A DNA stretch of 52,464 bases from an uncultured Acidobacteriia bacterium (GTDB lineage: Bacteria > Acidobacteriota > Terriglobia > Bryobacterales > Bryobacteraceae), in the NCBI GenBank assembly GCA_903909435.1, contig CAIVVT010000319.1, forward strand, positions 1-52,464, given 5' to 3'. The translations under genes and the position numbers were made by a program. This document shows positions 18,046-26,308 of this stretch, in pieces. Each line of letters starts with the position of its first letter. Position 1 is the first letter of the stretch. Under the pieces are notes generated by a model that was not told the DNA's origin, did not search any database, and saw only the letters and a program-made list of their open reading frames with translations.

Positions 18046-18535
18046 TGAATTCTCCTTGGGTTTCGATCGTCCTGCGGGAGGCGCGTTGGTGTGCGGACAC
18101 ACCTGGACCCGCGGAGTGCGGTCATCGCACGCCGGGAGCAGCGCTCGTGGCAGGGATATGCGGGTTAACTGATGCGCCCGGGTCAACGACTTGCTCGTCG
18201 TGTCCACCGGCGCGAAGCGTTCATTCCGGTCGTCGGAAGTGTATTCGCCATCAACCCGCGAGGAAGTTACGGCAAATTTCGATTTTGTTGTGGAGTATCT
18301 GCCGGAGGATCTGACGGCGTGTCATTCCATCGTCGCCAGTCGCTTCCCGTGCGCCCAGGATGGACCCGGCGCGGTCGATGCCGGGGATGATCGATTGGCG
18401 ACGCAGCGCGACCCGGTGGCGGAAGCGCCGGCTTGATGACCCAAGAAATACAGCCTGTTTCTGCCATTTCGGCTCACACTTCAGCTTCTGCGACCCGAAG
18501 TGTTCCCTGGGGGGCTTCCTTCGGAAGGCGCAATC
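18046..18535. other. Non-coding divergent spacer of 490 bases
   Basis: This stretch separates two divergent secreted-protein genes. It holds the AAGGAG ribosome site for the beta-propeller gene at its left end and a GGAAGG site at about 18521-18526 for the porin at its right end. A small GTGTG/CACAC hairpin occurs near 18089-18102. Short open frames here have no recognisable protein signature. I see no RNA gene or mobile-element signature. Confidence 0.5.
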
Positions 18536-19864
18536 ATGAAACTCGGTTTCACTTGTCTGCTATTGGTGCCTGTGCTGTCCAGCGGCCCAGTCCGGGCGCA
18601 GAGCGGGGCTAATGCAGACAAACGGCAGATGCTCTGGGCTCCGTCCGGAGTTGCCGACGCAGTACATGAGGAACTGCGCTGGCTTCGACTAGGCGGGGAA
18701 TTGAGGACCCGGTTCGAAGCGCCTACCGCTTCCGGTCTTAAGCCCGGCTTCAACGATCAGTATCTGCTCACCCGATTCCGGCTGCGCGCGGGGGTTCAAG
18801 TGCAACCCTGGTTCAGGATTGTCGGAGAAATGCAGGACGTTCGTGGACCAGGCTACAACGCGCCGGTGCCGGCGACCATACTGAACCGCTTCGATCTCCG
18901 CCAGGCTTACGTTGAAGCCGGCGACGCTGAGGGCCCAGGATTCGCCATCAGGCTAGGCCGTCAATCGCTGAAGTATGGCAAAGGACGCCTGGTGGCCGAT
19001 CCGGACTGGGGCAACGAGGGGCAGACTTTTGACGCGATACGCGCTACCTATTCCGCCGGCAGCGTGAAGTTGGACGCTTTCGCGGCCTCGCCAGTGGTGC
19101 CGCAGGACGGCCTTTACGACCGTTCCTACAAACAGAACATGCTTTATGGCCTGTATGGCTCCGTAAGCCGCTTTGGCGACGCTCTGCGCATCGAGCCCTA
19201 CTTGCTGCTGAAGTCAAACGCAAAAGTCAAGAACGAATTGGGGAAGTTCGGCGCCCTCGACGTCTACACGCCGGGAGTGCGCTTGTACGGCCTGGGCTAT
19301 GGCTTCGATTGGGAAGCCGAGATGGCATTGCAGAGGGGCACTCTGGCGGATCACAAGGTGAGCGCATTCGGTGGCGCGTACGTGCTGGGGTATACGACGG
19401 GTCTACGCGCCTGGCAGTCACGCGTCAGCCTGACCTACATGTACGCCTCCGGCGACAACAACCCACAGGACCGGTTGAGGAATACCTTCGATACGCTTTA
19501 CCCCTCCACGCACCTGCGCAATGGCGCTACGGATCGCATAGGATGGGCCAACATCCACGATCCGGCGCTGCAGAGCGAGTGGAGGTTCAGGCGCAAGTGG
19601 AAGTTGACCGGCGCGCTCCACGACTTCTACCTGGCCACGCTGAACGATGCACTGTATTCGAAATCATGCTCGGTGATCGTGAAGAACGCCAAGGCAACCA
19701 GCCGTCACGTGGGCTATGAACCCTCGCTGCTGGTCGACTACCAATTGAGCCGGGAAACCAGCATCGGCGCCGGGTTCGCCTACCTGGCACAGGGCGAGTT
19801 TTTGCGCCAATCGCACCTCGGTGGTGCGAGTCAGCCTTACCTGTACGTGGACCACAAGTTCTAA
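18536..19864 (+). CDS. Outer-membrane beta-barrel porin, alginate-export family
   Basis: The 442-residue protein starts at ATG 18536 behind GGAAGG and has a signal peptide (MKLGFTCLLLVPVLSSGPVRA). The mature part is rich in alternating aromatic beta strands and ends in a C-terminal Phe (YLYVDHKF), the usual outer-membrane barrel insertion signal. The pattern LRLGGELRTRFEAP, then LLTRFRLRAGVQVQPWFRI, then FAIRLGRQSLKYGKGRLV and the long YASGDNNPQDR loop are typical of the alginate-export (AlgE-like) family. In acidobacteria these proteins are common general porins, so transport of alginate itself is not implied. Confidence 0.82.
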   Translation: MKLGFTCLLLVPVLSSGPVRAQSGANADKRQMLWAPSGVADAVHEELRWLRLGGELRTRFEAPTASGLKPGFNDQYLLTRFRLRAGVQVQPWFRIVGEMQDVRGPGYNAPVPATILNRFDLRQAYVEAGDAEGPGFAIRLGRQSLKYGKGRLVADPDWGNEGQTFDAIRATYSAGSVKLDAFAASPVVPQDGLYDRSYKQNMLYGLYGSVSRFGDALRIEPYLLLKSNAKVKNELGKFGALDVYTPGVRLYGLGYGFDWEAEMALQRGTLADHKVSAFGGAYVLGYTTGLRAWQSRVSLTYMYASGDNNPQDRLRNTFDTLYPSTHLRNGATDRIGWANIHDPALQSEWRFRRKWKLTGALHDFYLATLNDALYSKSCSVIVKNAKATSRHVGYEPSLLVDYQLSRETSIGAGFAYLAQGEFLRQSHLGGASQPYLYVDHKF

Positions 19865-19890
19865 GGCGGGACGCCCAAACAGGAGTAGGC

Positions 19891-20133
19891 TTGCAGTGCC
19901 AAAAGAATGAGGAGTCGGAGCAGATTGTGAATCTGATCGGCGACGTCCGGACGGGGAGCGAAGAACAGGTTCGTGGCCTCGAGCAAATCGCCAAAGCGGT
20001 CAGCATGTTTGAAGAAGTAACACAGCGCAATTCAGCCACGGCTGAACACAACGCCGCGGCCGCTGAGAAACTGTCGGGCCAATCATACGCGCTTCGCTCG
20101 ATCGCGGAGAACCTGAGCGTCATGGTTGGCTGA
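19891..20133 (+). pseudogene. Remnant of a methyl-accepting chemotaxis protein (3' end)
   Basis: The last 75 or so codons read like the extreme C-terminus of a chemotaxis receptor signalling domain: SEEQVRGLEQIAKAVSMFEE, VTQRNSATAEHNAAAAEKL, LRSIAENLSVMVG. Those are the coiled-coil residues that follow the receptor hairpin tip. An in-frame stop at 19885-19887 cuts it off upstream, and no ribosome site or membrane and ligand-binding parts precede it. It is most likely the decayed tail of a deleted receptor gene. A real 80-residue coiled-coil protein is less likely. Confidence 0.7.
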
Positions 20134-20145
20134 TCCAGGCGACAG

Positions 20146-20169
20146 GGGAGATCATTGCACTGATCTCCC
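20146..20169 (+). terminator. Perfect nine-base-pair hairpin
   Basis: GGGAGATCA (20146-20154) and TGATCTCCC (20161-20169) pair around a six-base loop, in the 87 bases between the chemotaxis remnant and the convergent ceramidase-like gene. There is no T-run. It may be the surviving terminator of the lost receptor gene and may serve both strands. Confidence 0.5.
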
Positions 20170-20220
20170 TGATCGGCCCGGGAGCAACCCGACTGCCCCA
20201 TCGCCGGACGACTGCTGAGG

Positions 20221-21543
20221 CTAGTGGAATCTTTGAAGCAATTCGCCGATCTCCCTAAGGTAAACCCGTTCGGCCGTCGGGTCTAAATGGCTTGACGCGG
20301 GCTCGTAGCCGCCCTCGGCGAAGGCCTGCTGCTCGGGGAAGTACCCGATGTAGCCGTTGGTGTAGCCCATCAGGTAGGCGTGCGTTGACGGGCTGGCCGC
20401 TTTCACTTTCATTCCAATCGAGTGGAACAATTCACCGGGGAATGTCACCCACATCAGGTCGCCAATCCGCACCGCGGTGGTGGGCGTGTGCACGACCGTA
20501 TCCCTGAAGTCCTTGAACAACTCGCGATAGGTGCGCGGCAGTTCAATGTCCTTGCTCTCAACCTCGATCGACGCATCCCAGGCAGTGGGCTTGAGGGTAC
20601 CGAATACCCTCACGACCTCCCGCCCAATCTCTTCTCCCAATGCCCAGGTCGTGTTTACGTCGTCGGGATTGCCGTCCAGACCGCCGACCACGCGCGGGTT
20701 GATGTCACCGGCGGCGCCTTGTACGTAGATTGCTCCGACGCCCGGCACCAGCTTTTCGACGTACTCCTGCATCCGGCCCATCCATTCGCCGGAGATCTTG
20801 GCGTTCCGTCCACCCAGTGACGTCCCGTGGCAGGCGTAGTGGATCATCACCGCCAGGGGCTTTCCTGCAGCGGTGTCCAGCCTGACGATCTGCACCGCAT
20901 CGTCGATCGGGCCACCCGGATTCGCGCCGAGTCGCATCACGCCGCCGAACTCGTGTACCTTCACAGGCGAGTCTGTTTTGGCTTTGCCGAACGACTGACT
21001 CACGTCGTTTTCATCGAAGGTGAGGAACGAATCCCTGTCGCCCGGCTGGACTTGCCGCCTGTTCATTGCGATGCGCGACCGCCCGTCGCCAGCGGCCAGC
21101 AGGACCGGTTGCAGGTTCGCCAGCGCCTGTCGCGCCGTCTCGATCATGGCTGCGCCGAACGCGCGCTCCCAGTTGGTTTCGCCTTTCGGACCCGGAGAGG
21201 GGGCCGCGTGGTTGTGCGCGTCACCCACCAGGATGTTGCTCACCGGAATGCCCGTCGCCTTCGAGATCCGCTGGCGGAACTCGTCCTGCTCGCGGATCAT
21301 GATTACGTCTGCTTCCACGAACAGCAGCTTCCGGGAGCCGTCGTGGAGAGCGAGGCAACGCACGTACAACTTGTCGTTTCCATGGATACCGTCCGACGGG
21401 GCGTCGCGCAGGTCGTAGCCGCCCATCGTCACACGTTCGCGCGGGGTCACGTCAGTCTTGGCGAAACCCGCCCGCATGGGACCAGCCGAGGCGAGCGAGC
21501 ACGCTCCGAGCACCAGCAACAGGAGTTTCATTCGGTTGAGCAT
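20221..21543 (-). CDS. Secreted neutral/alkaline ceramidase-like hydrolase
   Basis: The 440-residue protein carries a signal peptide (LLLLVLGACSLASA); ATG 21543 or the ATG four codons later could be the start. The mature N-terminus (MRAGFAKTDVTPRERVTMGGYDLR) and the zinc-ligand-like AHNHAAPSPG, then HYACHGTSLGG and GAAGDINPRV, match the N-terminal domain of neutral/alkaline non-lysosomal ceramidases. True ceramidases are longer and carry an extra C-terminal Ig-like domain, which is missing here. Many shorter relatives in soil bacteria have unknown amidase substrates. It stands alone, convergent with the chemotaxis remnant. Confidence 0.75.
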   Translation of the reverse strand: MLNRMKLLLLVLGACSLASAGPMRAGFAKTDVTPRERVTMGGYDLRDAPSDGIHGNDKLYVRCLALHDGSRKLLFVEADVIMIREQDEFRQRISKATGIPVSNILVGDAHNHAAPSPGPKGETNWERAFGAAMIETARQALANLQPVLLAAGDGRSRIAMNRRQVQPGDRDSFLTFDENDVSQSFGKAKTDSPVKVHEFGGVMRLGANPGGPIDDAVQIVRLDTAAGKPLAVMIHYACHGTSLGGRNAKISGEWMGRMQEYVEKLVPGVGAIYVQGAAGDINPRVVGGLDGNPDDVNTTWALGEEIGREVVRVFGTLKPTAWDASIEVESKDIELPRTYRELFKDFRDTVVHTPTTAVRIGDLMWVTFPGELFHSIGMKVKAASPSTHAYLMGYTNGYIGYFPEQQAFAEGGYEPASSHLDPTAERVYLREIGELLQRFH

Positions 21544-21817
21544 ACAGCAATCCGGGACGCGGCGGGACAGCCCCAGCCAAATGTCCAGCGTCGCGAGGAG
21601 GCAATCGAGCCGGATGCTCCCGGACGAGCTGAGTCGCTGATCCTACCCATCTGCCGGGCGTTTCAATCATAGAATACGCTGCAGTTGTTTGATCTATCGC
21701 AAACAGCGTAAAATTCTATCCACTATGCTTTGCTGATTAAATCAACATCCCTGATTATTCACTGACTTACGACGTGAAGACTGCAAGATACTCTGGAAAA
21801 CTCTACCAAGAATGCCC

Positions 21818-21823
21818 TATAAT
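21818..21823 (+). promoter_or_regulatory. Consensus TATAAT box just before a start codon
   Basis: A perfect TATAAT ends six bases before the ATG at 21830, in an AT-rich stretch (about 21670-21829) that stands out from the GC-rich surroundings. If used as a -10 box, the transcript would begin at or next to the ATG and be leaderless. No good -35 hexamer is visible 17 bases upstream. The same spacer also holds the short palindrome TGATTAAATCA at about 21732-21742. Confidence 0.35.
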
Positions 21824-21829
21824 TCGGGA

Positions 21830-22522
21830 ATGTTGACAGCACGCCTGAATGTCTTTCTGTTTCTGAGCGTCGGCTTGGCGCTTGCGCATGAGGGAACTCC
21901 GCAGGCGAAGGCGTTCCGAATTGAAAACCTGGAGTGCAAGGGCATCGCCTGCGATCTGCGCGAGGGGCACCAGGCGGGTCTGACGGCCCTGGAGGCGCAC
22001 GGCGACTTTCGTGGCGTGGACTCCGTGCGGATGAGACTGCTGGACAGGCACCGGAAGCTGGTAGTGCTGGACAAGCAGATAGAGACTTCGTCCCATGGGA
22101 AGGTAGACATAACCGTACCGGCTAAGGATCTGGCCGATGGCGAGTACGTGTTGCGCATTGCGACGGCGGATGTGCCGCGACTGCTGGCAGTTGGCACATT
22201 CCGGAAGGCATCCGGGGCAGCGCCCCCGGCAGCCGAGACGCCTCAAGCGGCGGCACCGCCCGGGAGTGGCGATGCGAAACTGGCTGGCTCGTGGATGGGA
22301 ATCAAGAACACAGGGGGGGTGCTAGTGCTCACCGCCGACGGGAAGTACACCATCAACGGCGGGGCGGGAGAGTATCGCGTGTCTGGGCAGAACCTCACAT
22401 TTACCGGCCCGCTATCCGTTTGGAATGGGGGAAAAGCTGCGCTCAAAGGTGGGGTCATCGAATTCGCCTGGACGAACCCAAAGGGGGCGAAGCGATCCTA
22501 CGCGTTCGCTAGGTCCAGGTAG
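21830..22522 (+). CDS. Exported hypothetical protein
   Basis: The 230-residue protein has a signal peptide (MLTARLNVFLFLSVGLALAHE) and two regions joined by an alanine/proline-rich linker (about residues 130-152). The first looks like a beta-sandwich (VRMRLLDRHRKLVVLDKQIE, DGEYVLRIATADVPRLLAVG). The second, about 75 residues, begins LAGSWMGIKNTGGVLVLTADG and resembles the small lipocalin-like or META-like beta domains found in many exported proteins. I do not recognise a family with a function. An in-frame ATG at 21812 is an alternative start, but it would overlap the TATAAT box. Confidence 0.65.
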   Translation: MLTARLNVFLFLSVGLALAHEGTPQAKAFRIENLECKGIACDLREGHQAGLTALEAHGDFRGVDSVRMRLLDRHRKLVVLDKQIETSSHGKVDITVPAKDLADGEYVLRIATADVPRLLAVGTFRKASGAAPPAAETPQAAAPPGSGDAKLAGSWMGIKNTGGVLVLTADGKYTINGGAGEYRVSGQNLTFTGPLSVWNGGKAALKGGVIEFAWTNPKGAKRSYAFARSR

Positions 22523-22573
22523 TTTCGGGAGGCCACGCGGCAGGTTCGTAAGTGCTTGAGACGGGTAATGCTT

Positions 22574-22930
22574 TCACGTTCCGACGTTGAGCCACCGCCA
22601 CAACAGGAACAACTCCCCAGCCACGAAAAGCGATCCGAAGAGCGTCTTGTTATGTCGCGCCAACCAGAGTGGCAGATAGATATCGAAATTAGGCGCGCGC
22701 TCTTCCGTGTAAGGAGCCGCCAGATCGGTCAGCGGGCACCGGAACCGGTTCAAGGCGAGCACCGCGCATTCCAATAGAACGAGGCCGCTCAAAACGGCCG
22801 CCCAGCGAAAATGGCCCAGTCTTGCGGCCACGGGAATCCCCGCGATACAGCCGACAAAGACCGCCCACACCGCAGTGTGCAGGAGTTTGATGGCCACTAG
22901 AGTGCAGGAGCGTTCAGGTTGCGAATTCAA
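22574..22930 (-). CDS. Small integral membrane protein of unknown function
   Basis: The 118-residue product has three hydrophobic helices (AIKLLHTAVWAVFVGCIAGIP, AAVLSGLVLLECAVLAL, LFGSLFVAGELFLLW). Between the second and third lies the conserved-looking motif NRFRCPLTDLAAPYTEERA, then NFDIYLPLWLARHNK. The CPLTDL pattern recalls DUF2784-type small membrane proteins, but the assignment is loose. Translation would start at a TTG at 22930, so the N-terminus is uncertain. It converges on the preceding exported protein gene with 51 bases between stops. Confidence 0.65.
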   Translation of the reverse strand: MNSQPERSCTLVAIKLLHTAVWAVFVGCIAGIPVAARLGHFRWAAVLSGLVLLECAVLALNRFRCPLTDLAAPYTEERAPNFDIYLPLWLARHNKTLFGSLFVAGELFLLWRWLNVGT

Positions 22931-23198
22931 GAGAGATCCCCGGTTGGTGACAATGACGATTCAATGTTCGGCCGGTGAGCGTCGGGGCCGCCCCGGCACT
23001 GATCCCAGAGCAGCTTAAGCGGCGCCCTGTAACGGCTTGCCGGCAAAGGTCTCGAAAGCAGAGGCCCTCTGCGCTGAAATTGACTGACACCGTCGGGTGT
23101 GTCAAGTTCTGCAAAAGCGTTGAGCGCGGGCAGTCCTCTTTCCGAGCGGGGCCACGATTCAGTCCCCCGGGTGTCTCCTCTTCGTCGTCCCGGAATGC

Positions 23199-23663
23199 TC
23201 ACAGGAACCGTTCCAGCACCCGCTGGCTCTTAGGGTCCAGCTTTTTGGTATCCGGAATCAGGTAGCGGATTCCGCGCACGTCCACGACGGACACCTGGCG
23301 AGGTTCCCGCCGGTAGATCGAGTCTTCGCTTTCCACCTCGAAGGACGTGACTCCACGGTCTGTCTCCACCTGCCAGAGGGCAGGTTCCGTGCGCGGAGGA
23401 GCGGACAGGATCTTGAGAATGACAGGCACGAATTCGCGCTGCCCGAGCGCTTCTTCAACGATGTCTCGGGTGCGCGGCTCCAGATCGTTCAGCGAGTCGA
23501 TGTAGACGATCTCGCGGCCATCCTTGTCGCAGATGGAGACGGCGTGCAGCGGGTCCGAAAGGGGGAATGCGCGGACTGGCGCAGCGTCGGGGTAGCGTTC
23601 ACCGTGCTCGTCAATCAGCACCAGATGTCCGCGCGTGTCCCGCTCCAGGTTGAAGGCTGGCAT
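23199..23663 (-). CDS. DUF1854 protein associated with cyanophycin genes
   Basis: The 154-residue soluble protein has no signal peptide or membrane helix. It shows the DUF1854 pattern: FNLERDTRGHLVLIDEHGER, the FPLSDPLHAVSICDKDGREI stretch, then ALWQVETDRGVTSFEVESED and a C-terminal RYLIPDTKKLDPKSQRVLER. DUF1854 genes are known neighbours of cyanophycin synthetase and of the ABC gene found here, but the biochemical role is not established. It starts three bases after the ABC transporter stop codon, so the two are co-translated. A cytoplasmic partner or regulator of the ABC protein is a reasonable inference. Confidence 0.85.
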   Translation of the reverse strand: MPAFNLERDTRGHLVLIDEHGERYPDAAPVRAFPLSDPLHAVSICDKDGREIVYIDSLNDLEPRTRDIVEEALGQREFVPVILKILSAPPRTEPALWQVETDRGVTSFEVESEDSIYRREPRQVSVVDVRGIRYLIPDTKKLDPKSQRVLERFL

Positions 23664-23666
23664 GGG

Positions 23667-26024
23667 TTATCTCGTCGCCTCCGCAGGCGGAACATCCACG
23701 GCCTGCCCCTCCTCGTCGAGGTCATCGTCCTCGTCGCCGCCATCCGAAAGACGGCCCTCGTGCATGTCGATTTGTGCCTGATGCAGGCGCGCGTAGGCCC
23801 CGCCCTTTGCGAGTAATTCGTCGTGCGGACCGACTTCAATGATCTCGCCGCGTTCCATCACCACCAGCCGGTCCGCTTTCTGGAGCGTGCTCAATCGGTG
23901 GGCGATGGCGATGGTGGTGCGCCCCTTGATCAGGTTCGCCAGCGCGAGCTGAATCTCGCGCTCGGTCTCGGTGTCCACCGACGAAGTCGCTTCGTCGAGA
24001 ATCAGGATCCGGGGATCGATCAGCAGGGCCCGGGCGATGCTAACCCGCTGACGTTCGCCGCCGGAAAGGAACTGGCCGCGTTCGCCGACCAGCGAGTCGT
24101 ACCCGTTGGGCATCCGCAGAATGAACTCGTGTGCGCGGGCGGCCCGGGCGGCGGCAATGATCTCATCCCGCGTGGCGTCCGGCCGGCCGTAGGCGATATT
24201 CTCGGCGATGGTCCCGAAGAACAGGAATGGTTCCTGCAGGACGAGGCCGACGCAGCGCCGGTATTCGCCGATTGGGTAGCTGCGGATATCGACGCCGTCC
24301 ACCAGAATGGCGCCTTCGCTGACGTCGTAGAACCGGCATACGATGTTGATCAACGTCGTCTTGCCGGCCCCGCTCTGCCCCACCAGACCGATCATCTCGC
24401 CGGGCCGTATGGACAGGTTCAGGTTCTTGAGAATCGGCCGCGTCCCATAGCGGAAACTTACCTGCTGGATCTGGATGCCGCCTTCCAGCCGGCCCGGGTG
24501 GATGGGGTCCTTCGCCTCGGCCACTTTGGGCACCCGGTCGAGCACGCCGAACACGCGCTGGGCGCTGGCCGCGGCCCGCTGGGTCGCCGAGACCATGCGG
24601 CTCATCGAGTCTAATCGACCGTAGAAGCGGCTGATGTAAGCCACGAACGTGGTCAGCACGCCGACGGTAATCGAGTGATCGAAGACGCGCTTGACGCCAT
24701 ACAACCAAATCACGAGCACGCCCAGATCCGTCAGCAGGACCACCACGGAAGTGAAGTACGCCCAGACTTTGTTTACCTGGTTGTTGACGCGCAGAACCCG
24801 GTTGTTCGACCGCCGGAAGCGTTGGATCTCGCGCTCTTCCTGGGCAAACGCCTTCACCACGCGAATGCCGGGAATCGTATCCGCCAGGACGCTGGTCATG
24901 TCGGCCCAGGCCCGGTTGGCCAGAGAGAAGCCGCGTCCCAGGCGTTCCTGCACGCGGAATACGCTGAACGCGATGAACGGCATCGGGAGCAGGGTCACCA
25001 GGGCCAGGTGGAAGTTGATTTTCAGCAGGATGACGGCGGTCATCACCAGCATCAGAACGTCGGTGAAAAAATCCAGCACGTAGACCGACAGGAAGTAACA
25101 GATGCGGTCGGTATCGCTGCTCACCCGCGAGATCAAATCACCGGTCCGCTTGCCGCCAAAGTATTCCAGCGAAAGCTTTTGCAGGTGCGAGTAGGTCCGG
25201 TCGCGCAATTCGGCCGAGACGCTTTCGCTGACCCAGGACATGACGTACATCTCGGCCCAGGTCAGAAGCCAGGCCAGCACCGAAGCTCCCGCCAGCCCCA
25301 GCAGGTACCAGGGCAGCAGGTGCATGTGCGCCGGCTTGCCGTTCTGGTACGGGATCAGGATCTCGTCGAGCAGAGGCATTGTCAGGTAGGGCGTAATCAG
25401 CCCGCTGGCCGTCGCCGCCAGCGTCAGGATCACGCCCAGTACCGACATGACCCAATAGGACTTAGCGATCGAGAGCAGCCGGAACAGCGAGCGCACCGGA
25501 GACTTCGCGATCGACGTGCCGCACTGGCTGCAGACCGTGTCGCCCGCCCGGATGGCATAGCCGCAAACCATGCATTCCGTGGTCACTGCGGCGGGCGCGA
25601 CCGGTTTTGCTTCGACGGCCAGTCCCCTTTGCAGCGCCTCCAGGCGTTCGGCCAACTTGCGGGCGCTGGCCGCGCGGGCCACCGTGTAGCGCCAGTGGGC
25701 CACCAGACCGTCTGCGTTCAGCAATTCCAGCGTGCCGATGCCGGCATGATCGCTGGTGGCCGCTACCAAATCGGCCGTAATCTGCCAATCCCGGTAAGTC
25801 TTTGGATCAGCAGGGGATTTCAGGTTGGGGCGCTCTCCCGGCTCCCACTCGAATCCAAGTATCCTGCGATTGGTGAGAACAACCAGGCCGGCGGCGTAGT
25901 GCAGGCGCGAAGAGAGATCCGGCTCGAACCAGGCAAGCGGAGCCTCGGCAGGTTCGAGTTTTGCCCGCAACAGGCTCTCAACCCAGCCTGGGGCGCCCTC
26001 CCACGTCTCTGCCGGTTCCGTCAT
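23667..26024 (-). CDS. ABC exporter-type half transporter with N-terminal PH-like and zinc-ribbon regions
   Basis: The 785-residue protein has four parts. Residues about 30-155 look like a PH-like domain (GLVVLTNRRILGFEWEPG ... GTLELLNADGLVAHWRYTV). Residues about 178-198 form a zinc ribbon (CxxC ... CxxC: CMVCG and CSQCG). About 215-510 is a six-helix exporter domain. The ATPase follows, with Walker A GQSGAGKTT, signature LSGGERQRVS, Walker B ILILDEATSSVD and switch His in IAIAHRLST. It would act as a homodimer in the inner membrane. Close relatives sit beside cyanophycin synthetases and DUF1854 genes. The substrate is unknown. It is divergent from cphA copy 2 with 284 bases between starts. 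Confidence 0.88.
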   Translation of the reverse strand: MTEPAETWEGAPGWVESLLRAKLEPAEAPLAWFEPDLSSRLHYAAGLVVLTNRRILGFEWEPGERPNLKSPADPKTYRDWQITADLVAATSDHAGIGTLELLNADGLVAHWRYTVARAASARKLAERLEALQRGLAVEAKPVAPAAVTTECMVCGYAIRAGDTVCSQCGTSIAKSPVRSLFRLLSIAKSYWVMSVLGVILTLAATASGLITPYLTMPLLDEILIPYQNGKPAHMHLLPWYLLGLAGASVLAWLLTWAEMYVMSWVSESVSAELRDRTYSHLQKLSLEYFGGKRTGDLISRVSSDTDRICYFLSVYVLDFFTDVLMLVMTAVILLKINFHLALVTLLPMPFIAFSVFRVQERLGRGFSLANRAWADMTSVLADTIPGIRVVKAFAQEEREIQRFRRSNNRVLRVNNQVNKVWAYFTSVVVLLTDLGVLVIWLYGVKRVFDHSITVGVLTTFVAYISRFYGRLDSMSRMVSATQRAAASAQRVFGVLDRVPKVAEAKDPIHPGRLEGGIQIQQVSFRYGTRPILKNLNLSIRPGEMIGLVGQSGAGKTTLINIVCRFYDVSEGAILVDGVDIRSYPIGEYRRCVGLVLQEPFLFFGTIAENIAYGRPDATRDEIIAAARAARAHEFILRMPNGYDSLVGERGQFLSGGERQRVSIARALLIDPRILILDEATSSVDTETEREIQLALANLIKGRTTIAIAHRLSTLQKADRLVVMERGEIIEVGPHDELLAKGGAYARLHQAQIDMHEGRLSDGGDEDDDLDEEGQAVDVPPAEATR

Positions 26025-26140
26025 CCTGGCTCTATCGTCTAACGTTCGCGGGGTTCGAAGTCAAGAAATCAGCCCGGCACCCTTCCCACGGCCCCCGTTT
26101 GCCGGGTACCCCCCTCCAATTCGTCGGATCTTGTCCCTGA

Positions 26141-26162
26141 TTTAGGGGCTGTGGCTCCTAAA
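26141..26162 (+). promoter_or_regulatory. Inverted repeat in the divergent cyanophycin promoter region
   Basis: TTTAGGGGC (26141-26149) and GCTCCTAAA (26154-26162) form a nine-base stem with one G-T pair around a four-base loop. It lies in the middle of the 284-base spacer between the ABC transporter and the second cyanophycin synthetase, 147 bases before the latter's ATG. It could be an operator shared by both transcripts. No regulator gene is adjacent, so this remains an inference. Confidence 0.4.
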
Positions 26163-26308
26163 TGGGAGATGACAAGCTTGTGGTATCTCGGCCACGTGAG
26201 CCGTCCGCGAAGACGCGAACTCCGGCCGGGACATGTATTCGCACGAATAAGGAAGTCCGGCGGAGCCTCCTCACCCACCTGATCAGGTTCCTACCAAAAC
26301 TAAACCCG

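Noticed and set aside
18191-18436. An 81-codon open frame in the spacer before the porin gene
   Set aside because: No ribosome site, no recognisable motif and composition like random GC-rich sequence.
22931-23198. Possible small gene in the 268-base spacer after the DUF1854 gene
   Set aside because: Short frames on both strands overlap each other, and none has a convincing start signal or protein signature.
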